Shown one piece after another: positions 52,250 to 60,900 of a stretch of DNA of 64,000 nt (positions within the stretch are counted from its first letter, which is position 1; each line of letters starts with the position of its first letter). A program made the position numbers and the translations under genes. The notes beneath the pieces were generated by a model. That model made no database searches, was not told the DNA's origin, and was given only the letters and a program-made list of their open reading frames with translations. The stretch comes from Streptomyces sp. NRRL S-455 (GTDB lineage Bacteria > Actinomycetota > Actinomycetes > Streptomycetales > Streptomycetaceae), in assembly GCF_000717875.1 (NCBI RefSeq), contig NZ_JOCT01000023.1, positions 1 through 64,000 of the forward strand. The letters run 5' to 3'.

Positions 52250-53593
52250 TCAGACGCGAACGGTGGCAGGCAGGTCAGAGCCGTGCCGGTGGGTCGGCCG
52301 TGCGGCCGGGGACCCCCGGAGCACGGGGACGGCGGTGCGCTCGGCGTCCCGGCCGCCGGGACGGCAGCACATGAGCAGCACCAAGGGGTAGACGAAGTAG
52401 CCGAAGCGGGTCGCGGGAGCGAGACAGAAGGCTGCGGAGAGCCCGAGCGCGAGCCGTGCGGCCGCGACCGGGGTGGTGAGCGGCGGACGGACGACGAGGG
52501 AAGCGGCCATCAGGACCGCGGCCACCCCGAGGGCCACCACGGCGACGGTTCCGCCCAGGGACGAGGCAAGCAGATGGCCCGGCAGCGGGCTGTCCGCGGG
52601 CGACGGAACATCCGTCATGCCGAGCGGGAAGAGGACCGCGTGCCGGACAAGCCCCGCCGCGTCGGTGACCGCGACGGGCAGTACCCCCGCGGCCGCGATG
52701 GCCGTCGTCGCCGCCAAGCAGCGCAGGGCGGTCCTCATTCCGTCGCGTGTTCCGGAGCCGCCCAGCGGGGCATCCGTACCGGGTCGCGAGGCGTGTCGCC
52801 GACGTATCGCAACCGTGGCGAGCAGGGCAACGGCGACGGGAACCGCGGGCCAGGCGGTCCACTTCAGCACGGTGGCGAGCCCCAGAAACACCCCGGCACG
52901 CCCGGCCTGCGCCCGGCCCGCGTAGGCCAGTCCCAGGCACAGCAGCCCGACCACCGGGAGATCGATGCCTCCGACGGCCAGCGGCAGCCCGATCACCGGA
53001 CAGGCGAGCAGCCCGAGGAGGACCGGTGCCGAGCCGACCGGGCGGCCGGAAGGCTCCCGCTTCACCGCCGGGTCGTCCCGCCCCGGTGTCCGCATCACAC
53101 GGAGCGCGGCGACCGCCGCGGCGACGAAGCCGGCGGCGGACCACCATCGCGCGTCCGTCCACTCCGCCTCACCGAAGAGCGCGCGGGGCAGTCCGAAGAC
53201 CGTCGTCCCGGGCAGGTACGGGTTGTACTCGGACAGCTGGTCGGGCGCTGGAACATAGGGGGTGCCGGTGCGCAGCAGCAGCGCGGCCGCGTCCTCCACG
53301 ACACGCACCTCGGACTGGGCGCGGGCGGTACCGAGCAGCAGGAGCGGGACAACTGTCGCCCCGAGGGCGGCCACAGCACCGGGCAGCCACCCCGGGTGAT
53401 GTAAGCGGCACGCGGCCAGCAGCGCGGCGATCCCGTAGCCGACGGCCGCGGCCGCGCCCCAGACCCGGTGCGTGGACAACGTCGTCAGCATGGCGAGCAG
53501 CACCGCGTAGACCGCGTACAGACCCCAGCCGACGGCCCGAAGCCGGCCGACGGGCCGGCGTTGCGCACGGCAGGCCGTCCATTGCCGGAGCAT
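52250..53593 (-). CDS. Integral membrane glycosyltransferase-like protein
   Basis: The 447-residue protein has about ten hydrophobic segments and a large extracytoplasmic loop containing DQLSEYNPYLPGTTVFGLPR, the layout of GT87/polyprenol-phosphate-mannose-dependent transferases. ATG 53593 has GGGGAGG spacing; a GTG six bases upstream is unlikely. With FkbM and the GT4 enzyme it probably builds or decorates a cell-envelope glycan. Donor and acceptor unknown. Confidence 0.75.
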   Translation of the reverse strand: MLRQWTACRAQRRPVGRLRAVGWGLYAVYAVLLAMLTTLSTHRVWGAAAAVGYGIAALLAACRLHHPGWLPGAVAALGATVVPLLLLGTARAQSEVRVVEDAAALLLRTGTPYVPAPDQLSEYNPYLPGTTVFGLPRALFGEAEWTDARWWSAAGFVAAAVAALRVMRTPGRDDPAVKREPSGRPVGSAPVLLGLLACPVIGLPLAVGGIDLPVVGLLCLGLAYAGRAQAGRAGVFLGLATVLKWTAWPAVPVAVALLATVAIRRRHASRPGTDAPLGGSGTRDGMRTALRCLAATTAIAAAGVLPVAVTDAAGLVRHAVLFPLGMTDVPSPADSPLPGHLLASSLGGTVAVVALGVAAVLMAASLVVRPPLTTPVAAARLALGLSAAFCLAPATRFGYFVYPLVLLMCCRPGGRDAERTAVPVLRGSPAARPTHRHGSDLPATVRV

Positions 53594-53677
53594 CGTCACC
53601 TCCCCTCCGTCGGGCTGGATTACGACGGTAGGGAGACGCTGATCGCTTTACGTCAAACGGTGATCCGAATCCTGGCG

Positions 53678-53718
53678 TCAACCCGTGGGTTGATTGCTGC
53701 GGGCCGGATCAACCCGTG
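53678..53718. promoter_or_regulatory. Putative operator between divergent operons
   Basis: TCAACCC-GT-GGGTTGA (53678-53693) has perfect 7-base arms, and TCAACCCGTG recurs at 53709-53718. It lies between the membrane glycosyltransferase operon and the sensor-kinase gene, so a regulator could control one or both. Which protein binds is unknown; the NarL-type regulator downstream is a candidate. Confidence 0.45.
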
Positions 53719-53760
53719 CACCGATGCAGCAGGCGCATGCACTGCCCGACAATCGGCGGT

Positions 53761-55101
53761 ATGGACAACGATCGTTGCCGCTTACCGGCGGCGAAGGAAC
53801 GGGCGGTCCACTCCCCCCGTGACGGCGGACGTGCCCGGTCAGTGATCCGACAGGTTCTCGATGCGCCCGCCCGTCCGTGGACCACGGCGGCGGTGCTGTC
53901 CTGCGCGGCCGTGGCCGAGGCGCTTCGGATGCGTCCGGACTCCTTCCTGGTGCCGCTGACGGCCCTGCTCGCCACCGTGTGCTCGGCGTGGCGCCACTCC
54001 CGGCCAGTGCTTGCCCGGGTGTCGATAGGGAGTGCACTGCTCAACTCCCTCGTCTGGCCACAGATGTTCATGTCGGTGGCCCTGGCGGGGCTGCTCGGGT
54101 TCTACGCGCTCTCCCGCAACCGGGTGCACCATCCGGTCACGCTGGCCGTCTGTGGAACGGTCGGCGCGATACTGGTGAACATCGGTCAGATCAAGGCCGG
54201 GGCCTACGACCTGACCGGACTGCCGCTGGAGCACACACGTGGCGTGGTGCCGTACCTCACCGACTCCTTTGTGGTGGCCGTGGCGATCGTGACGGCTGTC
54301 AGCATCGGGGACGCGGTGCGCAGCAGGGAGGAGATGCGCCACGAGCGCCTGGCCGCGCAGGCCCGGCGGATCGCCACAGAGCGACAGCGGGCTGCGGAGG
54401 CCGAACGTGCCCGCATCACACGGGAGTTGCACGACGTCGTGGCCCATTCGGTATCGCTGATCGCGGTACAGGCGGAGACCGCGACCTACACGGTGGCGGA
54501 CCTCGGGCCGGAGGGGCGGGAGAATCTCCAGCAGATCGCGGAATCGGCGCGTACCGCGCTGTCGGAACTACGGCAGATCCTCGACGTGCTGCGCGACCGG
54601 ACCGGCGAACGCGCTTCGACCTCGCCGCAGCCCACCCTGGAACGGCTGGACGAGCTGATCGAGCAGCACCGGGCAGCCGGGGGCGAGGTGGTACTGCGCC
54701 GGACCGGTGGGCCGGAACCGGTGCCCGCCACCGTGGGCCTCGCCGCGTTCCGCATCGTGCAGGAGGCGCTGACCAACACGCGCAAGCATGCCCCCGGCGC
54801 GCGGGCCGTCGTCGAGATCGGCCGCCACCCGGACCGGGTCACCGTACGGATCGAGGACGACGGAGCACACGGCGTGGGAAAGCCCGGCTCCGGCGGACGG
54901 GCGCCGCGGAGACTGTCCACCGGCTCCGGCACCGGCCATGGACTCGCGGGCATGCTCGAACGGGCGACACTGCTCAACGGCCGGCTCTCGGCCGGTCCTC
55001 GGCCGTCGGGCGGATTCGTTGTCGACGCCGTCCTGCCCGTGGAGCAGACTCGGACACCTGAAGATCGTTCAGAGATCTGGGAGGGGGTAGCCACCGGATG
55101 A
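53761..55101 (+). CDS. NarL-family sensor histidine kinase
   Basis: The 446-residue kinase has several N-terminal membrane segments (about 42-185), a HisKA_3 dimerisation region with His224 (ITRELHDVVAHS) and a HATPase_c with QEALTNTRKHAPGARAVVEI and GHGLAGMLERATLLNG. ATG 53761 (MDNDRC) is the first start near the promoter region. It overlaps the regulator by four bases (ATGA). Signal unknown. Confidence 0.9.
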   Translation: MDNDRCRLPAAKERAVHSPRDGGRARSVIRQVLDAPARPWTTAAVLSCAAVAEALRMRPDSFLVPLTALLATVCSAWRHSRPVLARVSIGSALLNSLVWPQMFMSVALAGLLGFYALSRNRVHHPVTLAVCGTVGAILVNIGQIKAGAYDLTGLPLEHTRGVVPYLTDSFVVAVAIVTAVSIGDAVRSREEMRHERLAAQARRIATERQRAAEAERARITRELHDVVAHSVSLIAVQAETATYTVADLGPEGRENLQQIAESARTALSELRQILDVLRDRTGERASTSPQPTLERLDELIEQHRAAGGEVVLRRTGGPEPVPATVGLAAFRIVQEALTNTRKHAPGARAVVEIGRHPDRVTVRIEDDGAHGVGKPGSGGRAPRRLSTGSGTGHGLAGMLERATLLNGRLSAGPRPSGGFVVDAVLPVEQTRTPEDRSEIWEGVATG

Positions 55102-55805
55102 TCCGGGTGCTGGTCGCAGACGACCAGGCAGTGGTCCGTACCGGCTTCGCGAACCTGTTGGCCACGCAGGACGGCATTGAGGTGGTGGGAGAGGCCGAGA
55201 ACGGTCTGGAAGCGGTGCGCATGGCCCGCGAAACCCATCCCGACGTGGTGCTCATGGACGTGCGCATGCCGGTCATGGACGGTATAGAAGCCGCCCGCCG
55301 CATGCTCGACCCGGAGGGCCGGGACCCGGGCGAGGAAACGGGAGCCCCGGTCCACAGGCCGCCGAAGGTGCTCATGCTGACGACCTTCGCCCTCGACGAG
55401 TACATCTACGAGGCGCTGGCCGTCGGCGCCAGTGGCTTTCTGCTGAAGGACACGACGTTTCCCGAGCTGCTGAACGCCGTCCACGTAGTGGCACGCGGAG
55501 AGGCGCTGCTGGCCCCCTCCGTTACCAAGCGCCTCATCGCGGAGTTCGCCCACCTGCGTTCCCCCACCAGGCCGACACCGTCACTGCAGAACCTCACCGC
55601 CCGGGAGACCGAGGTCCTCACACTCATCGCGCGCGGGCTGACCAACGCGGAGATCTCGGCCCGGCTGCGGATCAGCGACCACACCGTGAAGACCCATATC
55701 AACCGCCTGTTCGCCAAGCTCGACCTGCGCGACCGGGCCCAGGCGGTGATCCTCGCTTATGAACTGGGTCTGGTCTCCCCGAGGAACGGCGGGCCCGCAC
55801 GCTGA
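55098..55805 (+). CDS. NarL/LuxR-family response regulator
   Basis: The 235-residue protein has a receiver domain with Asp8/Asp9 and phosphorylation site Asp54 (VVLMDVRMPVMDG), an extra inserted loop of about 20 residues (DPEGRDPGEETGAPVHRPP) and a LuxR-type HTH (LTARETEVLTLIARGLTNAE; DHTVKTHINRLFAKL). It forms a two-component pair with the upstream kinase. Confidence 0.94.
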   Translation: MIRVLVADDQAVVRTGFANLLATQDGIEVVGEAENGLEAVRMARETHPDVVLMDVRMPVMDGIEAARRMLDPEGRDPGEETGAPVHRPPKVLMLTTFALDEYIYEALAVGASGFLLKDTTFPELLNAVHVVARGEALLAPSVTKRLIAEFAHLRSPTRPTPSLQNLTARETEVLTLIARGLTNAEISARLRISDHTVKTHINRLFAKLDLRDRAQAVILAYELGLVSPRNGGPAR

Positions 55806-55878
55806 GGAGAGTGCCCCTCACCGCCACGCCGGCAACGCGACCCGCTCCAGGGCTTCGGCCTCTTTCAGGTGTGCTCGC

Positions 55879-56298
55879 TCAGAACGCTGGTTCCACGGTG
55901 TCCTCGGTGGGCAGTCGCTGTGCGCGGGTGCCGAAGGGGTTGTCGATGACATACCGCCAACGGCCGTCCGGACCCCGCCGGGCGATGTCGGTGGCGGTGC
56001 CCTCGACGTGCACGGCCTGGCCCTCCCGGCCGGTCCCGTCGATGACCCAGTCGACTATCAGCAGCGCCAGGTCTCCCTTGCGGTACACGTGCCGCGGACG
56101 GACCGAGATGGGGACTCCCAACTGTTGCAGGCGGCCGTTGGCGGCGTGCAGGTCCGGGCCGGTAACCGGCATTCCCGGCTGCGGGACCAACACCGCCGCG
56201 TCCTCGTAGACCTGCGCCAACGCGGTGGCGTCGCCGCTGTTGAATCGCTCGGCGAACACCGCGGGCACCTCTTCGGGCCGATCGGCCAAGGCTCGCAT
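55879..56298 (-). CDS. NTF2-like (SnoaL/DUF4440) small protein
   Basis: The 139-residue protein has the NTF2-like cone fold (VPAVFAERFNSGDATALAQV; VYRKGDLALLIVDWVIDG; RRGPDGRWRYVIDNPFG). ATG 56298 is my choice; a GTG at 56343 is possible. It is divergent from hxlR, which may control it. Function unknown; ketosteroid isomerase-like proteins of this size bind small hydrophobic molecules. Confidence 0.8.
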   Translation of the reverse strand: MRALADRPEEVPAVFAERFNSGDATALAQVYEDAAVLVPQPGMPVTGPDLHAANGRLQQLGVPISVRPRHVYRKGDLALLIVDWVIDGTGREGQAVHVEGTATDIARRGPDGRWRYVIDNPFGTRAQRLPTEDTVEPAF

Positions 56299-56361
56299 GA
56301 TCGACAGACGTCCTTCCGGGCCTGGAGAATCGAAGTGCCCCACACGCTAGGAGGCGATCTC

Positions 56362-56730
56362 GTGACTCACCGAACGGTTGGTCACCCGGCAGGGCTTCCC
56401 GACGACCCGCGCGCGAGCGTCACCGCACCAACCCCCGAGTGCCCGGTGGAGATCACGCTGGCGGCCCTGCACGGCCGCTGGACGACGCTGGTGGTTCGCG
56501 AACTGTTACGCGGTGACCGCTCCTACAGCGAGCTGCGCGCGGCCCTGCCCATGTTGTCGGACAAGGTGCTGTCCGACCGGTTGGCGCAGCTCGGCAAGGC
56601 CGGAGTCGTCGCGCGCGACCGTCGACCGGGCTGGCCGCCGCGAGTGCGCTATGCGCTCACCTCGAGTGGACACCGCCTCGGCCCTGTCCTGCAGGCTCTG
56701 TGGGACTGGGGGGCGGAGGTCTCAACATGA
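56362..56730 (+). CDS. HxlR-family transcriptional regulator
   Basis: The 122-residue protein is a winged helix of the HxlR type (CPVEITLAALHGRWTTLVVR; YSELRAALPMLSDKVLSDRL; YALTSSGHRLGPVLQALWDW). GTG 56362 has TAGGAGG at ideal spacing. The usual N-terminal redox-sensing Cys is present as CPVE. It is divergent from the NTF2-like gene and probably represses it. Confidence 0.9.
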   Translation: MTHRTVGHPAGLPDDPRASVTAPTPECPVEITLAALHGRWTTLVVRELLRGDRSYSELRAALPMLSDKVLSDRLAQLGKAGVVARDRRPGWPPRVRYALTSSGHRLGPVLQALWDWGAEVST

Positions 56731-56884
56731 AGCAGGGGGGCTGAGAGAGGTTGTGTGACAAGCCCTGTTGCTTGACGTCGAACTGAGTCGCCTCGCCTGC
56801 GGCGATGCTCCAAGATCCCGCCCACAGCTCGTCCACAGAACCTGACATACGCCCGCTCCGAGCGGCGTCCACTGCACATACGCG

Positions 56885-56924
56885 AAGACCCCGTCCAAAG
56901 CGTTCTCGCTGATGGCGGGGTCTT
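56885..56924 (-). terminator. Hairpin downstream of the tRNA fragment
   Basis: AAGACCCCG (56885-56893) and CGGGGTCTT (56916-56924) form a 9-bp stem with a 22-base loop that itself can fold (AGCG-TTCT-CGCT). It lies 16 bases past the 3' end of the truncated tRNA on the minus strand, where tRNA terminators normally sit. Confidence 0.6.
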
Positions 56925-56940
56925 TGGGCACCTCATGCAA

Positions 56941-56983
56941 GGTGCCCCCGGCAGGATTCGAACCTGCGCACACGGCTCCGGAG
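56941..56983 (-). tRNA. Truncated tRNA-Arg(CCG) 3' fragment, likely attachment site
   Basis: On the minus strand this stretch gives the anticodon loop CTCCGGA, the 3' anticodon-stem strand GCCGT, the variable loop, a perfect T-arm (GCAGG-TTCGAAT-CCTGC), the acceptor 3' strand CGGGGGC and ACC. The 5' half is missing: to the right of 56983 the expected ACGGC strand, D-arm and GCCCCCG 5' acceptor strand do not occur. A 3'-only tRNA piece is the typical scar left at one end of an element that integrated into a tRNA gene. By orientation the element lies to the right. Confidence 0.8.
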
Positions 56984-57975
56984 GACCCTTCCTAATACGG
57001 AAAATCAGCAGGTCACGGGTGTACGCACCGACGATGGACGGTTCCGTGTCCACGTATGGTCCACAGCCCCGCGTGGGTGCTCGTTGCGCTCATCGGACGG
57101 CAGGGGTTGTCACCTCGGCCGTCCTGGCTCAGGGCACCCAACCTGCGTGAAGTCGTGACGGTGAAGTCGAAGCAAAGACCCAAGGTAGGGCGGGGTCGGG
57201 CCGGGGGCGCGGTGTGGTGGTACAGGGGCGCACGGAAGGCGCACTCCACTGCTGTTGTGCCCCGGTCGGTGTAGCCCGATTCGGCGGAAGTGCTTCCACT
57301 TGCCCAGGAGTTGCTGAAGTCTTGACGAAGCGTGGGCAAGGAGAGTCGTGAAGGCCGGTTCATGAGTAGTGGCTCATGGATGTCTGGTTCCTTCCGGGGT
57401 GTCCGGTCGCGCAGTCGACCCTTGGGTGGGTGCGTATTGCCTGGTAGGCAAACCCGTTGAAGGTGCGTCGGCTTTGGTCGGATGTCGTAGGTGATCTCCG
57501 GATTGCGAATCGGTAACAGGGGGTTCCCTGTGGTGGGGATTTATTGAACGCTGGAGCTTCACGATGCGGGGGAACTGTGAAGATCATCATGATGAGGGTT
57601 CAGGGGGATTGTCTGAGCCCGTCGTTGGCCCTGCGCTGACGCAAGAGGAGTCATGCGCATCTGCTTGCCGGGGTGGGGCGGCAGCGATCTGCCTGTGATG
57701 ACGAGCACCGCCGAAGCCGGTCGCACGGAGTCGGGCTGTGAGATGCACCGGTGGTGCCGGTACCGGCCTGCGGTCGGAGCGTCCTGCAGCAAGGGCCAAG
57801 GATGTCGGATCCACCCTCCTGTAGCAGGTCGGACGTTTTGGTGCTCATGCACCACCCGTCACCCATGGAACCTGAGGGGACGAGCTGTCGTGGCTGGGTT
57901 TACCTTCCGTGGCGGGTCGACGGTGTGCGATGTCGCACCGCGTCGGGACCTCGGTAATCGACGTCCAGGAACCGC
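56984..57975. other. About 990-bp lower-G+C interval inside the putative element end
   Basis: No integrase or other gene is supported. Base composition is visibly lower in G+C than the left flank (for example AAAATCAGCAGG near 57001 and GGGATTTATTGAACG near 57536). Two palindromes stand out: CATGAG-TAGTGG-CTCATG at 57361-57378 and ACAGGG-GGTT-CCCTGT at 57516-57531, which could be operators or parts of a noncoding RNA. A plus-strand frame from 57653 has its ribosome-site-like GAGGAG too close and no family sequence. Confidence 0.55.
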
Positions 57976-60900
57976 ATGGGTGCAGATCTGACATTGGTGA
58001 ATTATGGTACTGAGAGCGGGGGCAGTGCAGCCGTGATGGGGAAGAATGCCGATTGGGTGCCCGACGCGGGATTGGTCCGCGAGGTTGACGAACTCTTCGA
58101 GCGGGCGATCAACGCGTATCGCGCGAATGCGAACCTGATTACGGAGCATGCCAACCAAGAGGAGTCCATCCGGGTCGGCGGCTACTCGAACCGGACGCTC
58201 CTGGAGCTGGTGCAGAACGCGGCTGACGCGATGTCGGGGGCTGCCGAGCACGAGGAGGGAGCAGGGCGGGTCGAGATCGTCCTCGACCTCGACCGCCAGT
58301 CGCTGTACTGCGCGAATGCCGGTCGTCCGTTCTCCCGAAGCGGCCTCACCACGCTCGCTCATGCGCACCTCAGTGGTAAGCGGGGCGACGAGATCGGTCG
58401 GTTCGGGCTCGGTTTCAAGTCGGTGCTCGCGGTCACCGACACCCCGCAGGTGTTCAGCCGATCGGTTGCCTTCGAGTTCAACTCTCCGAAGGCGAATTCG
58501 GCGATCGCAGCGATCGCACCTGTGCCCAAGAGGCTCCCGGTCCTGAGGACCCTCACTCGGATCGATGCGGAGGCCGAGTTCGCCAAAGACCCGATTCTTG
58601 CCGAGCTGGCGGACTGGGCGGTGACGATCGTCAGACTGCCGCATGCTGCGAGGCTGGAGAGCCTCAGGAAGGAAATCGAGGAATTCCGCTCCGAGTTTCT
58701 CCTCTTCGTCAACTCGGTGCGTGAGATTCGACTTAGGGTGGTCGGAGCCGACGCGAACTTCGTGACGAGCCATGTGTCGCGCGACCTGGGCGATGGCAGG
58801 TTCCGGATCGAGCGTCCCGACGGTGACCACGACGAGTGGTACGTCGACAACCGAATGCACGCACCCAGTCCCGAGGCTCGGATCGAGGTCGGGGAAGCGG
58901 TGTCGCGCGACCGGATGAAGGTCACGGTTGCGATGCCTGCGCGCTTCGCTCAACTGAGAACGGGCGAGTTCTGGTCGTACTTCCCGCTCCAGGACAGGAC
59001 ATCGGCGTCCGCCCTCTTCAACGCGCCCTGGAGTGTCAACGACGACCGCACCACCTTGCTCACGAACACGTACAACCGGGAGATCCTCGTGACTCTCTCG
59101 GGGATGTTCCTCGATATGCTGCCGAAGGTCTCGTCCGTCGACGATCCGGCAGCACACCTGGACTACATGCCAGCGCGTGGCCGTGAGACCCACTCGTTCG
59201 GCGACGAGATCCTCTGCGTCCATGTCCCGCAGCTCGGTTGCGAGAAGGCCCTGATCCCTGACGCGACCGGTGCGCTCCGCACGCCGCCGGAGCTGCGTCC
59301 ACTCGACTTCGGTGTCGGCGACGCATCCGAGCGTGACCACGAGGAGTGGATCAGGTCGCCCCACACCGACGACGCCGTGCCGCACTGGCGCTGCTATGCC
59401 AGCGGTCAGCGTGTGACCCGTCTGAGGGCGCTGTATGTATGCAGCGTCTCCTCCGCCTTCGCCGACTCACGTCCCAGGGACGAGCTGAAAGCGTTGGAGA
59501 GAATCCCCAAGAGAGGTGTCCTTTCCTGGCTTCGGGAGTGGGCGGAGGGGCCCGACGTGGCCTCTGCGGCGAAGGCGCTCGAATTCGTGCTGAGGAATCC
59601 CAACGGCTTCGGCCCTGCGAAGGTCATACCGACGACCGATGGCATGCTGTCCATCAAAGACCGCGACCGGGTCTTCCTCCATCGTGCGGAGGACGTCGAC
59701 ATCGAAGGATCGTGCTTCGTCGATCCGGACTTCCTGGCCGTTCCCGGCGTCGAGAAGAAGCTCGTGGACAGAGGGTTCCGGGACCTCGACCCTCTCGCGA
59801 AGTTCGAAGCCAGGATGGCCAGGCTGTCACCGGAGTCCCAGGACGACGAGCTCCCGAAGTTCTGGGACGCCGCCACTGATGTGCCCATGGCACAGGCACA
59901 GAAGGTTGTGGCGGGCAACAAGGCGGGTGCTCTCAGGGTTCCGACGCTCGACGGTGGTTGGGCCTTGCCCGCGTATGTGCTGGACATCGATGGCCTCGGT
60001 GACAGCACTCCCGATCGAGTCCTGGACCGGACGAGGTGCGTGCCACAGCTCGCACACGCGGCCGGAGTCGTCACTGAGCCGGTGGCCTCGTACTCGCTCG
60101 AGGACGAGGTCCACTTCGGGGACTACCGCCAGTACGTGGTGGATGAGGTGAACCGGAGGCTCGGGCCCGGAGAGCGCCCCGTCGAGCAGGTCGAGTTCGA
60201 CAGGGGGGACGGCCCCGGTCCGTTCTCGGCACTCCTGATGTTGCAGGAAGCGGGCGTGCCCGAAGCCATACGCGAGCGGTGGACGGAAGGGCTGCTCAGA
60301 CTCGACCAGGCAGGGCACTGGCTCTGCACGGACATCGACACGGGGCTCAGCCACCGGGTCCTGTCCCCAGTTCGCTGGGCGGCGGGTCGGGCCGGCCTGC
60401 TGAAGTCGACTCGCGGTCACCGGGCTCCCGGTCGCGTCGTCTCCGCTTCGCTCGTCCAGTACGAGGCCCTGCTGCCTCTCTTCCGAGGACCGCGCCACGT
60501 CGAGGACGCTCTGATGCTGCCCAAGGACTTGGGCGAGGTCCCCGCGGAGGTCCTGCGCGAAGCGCTTGAGGCGGAGGTCACCTCGCCCATCAGCAACGTG
60601 GCGCTGACGGGGTTCATCCTCACCGCGAGTCGGTTCGCATTCCCGGAGGGACATCCGACGTTCGTTCCCGCCCGGGTGGGGCGCGCCATCGAGAGGAGGC
60701 GGCCCGACGCGGTGTACTTGGCGACGACTGAGGAGGAACGCGAGTTCCTCAGTCTTAGGCAGAAGCCGTACCTCAAGGTGGATGAGGACGAAGTGGAGCA
60801 GTTCGTCGAAATGGTCGGATGCCGACGGTTTGAGGACAGCTTCTCCTTCTCGCTGCTGATCGACGGCCGGCAGGTCGAGGAGCGCGTCATCGACCTTTAC

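Noticed and set aside
56657..57053. A minus-strand protein spanning the tRNA fragment
   Set aside because: The frame runs through a tRNA T-arm and terminator hairpin and antisense to hxlR; no ribosome site or family sequence.
57653..57991. A 112-codon gene before the helicase
   Set aside because: Its GAGGAG is only two bases from the ATG, the frame overlaps the helicase start, and the translation has no family character.
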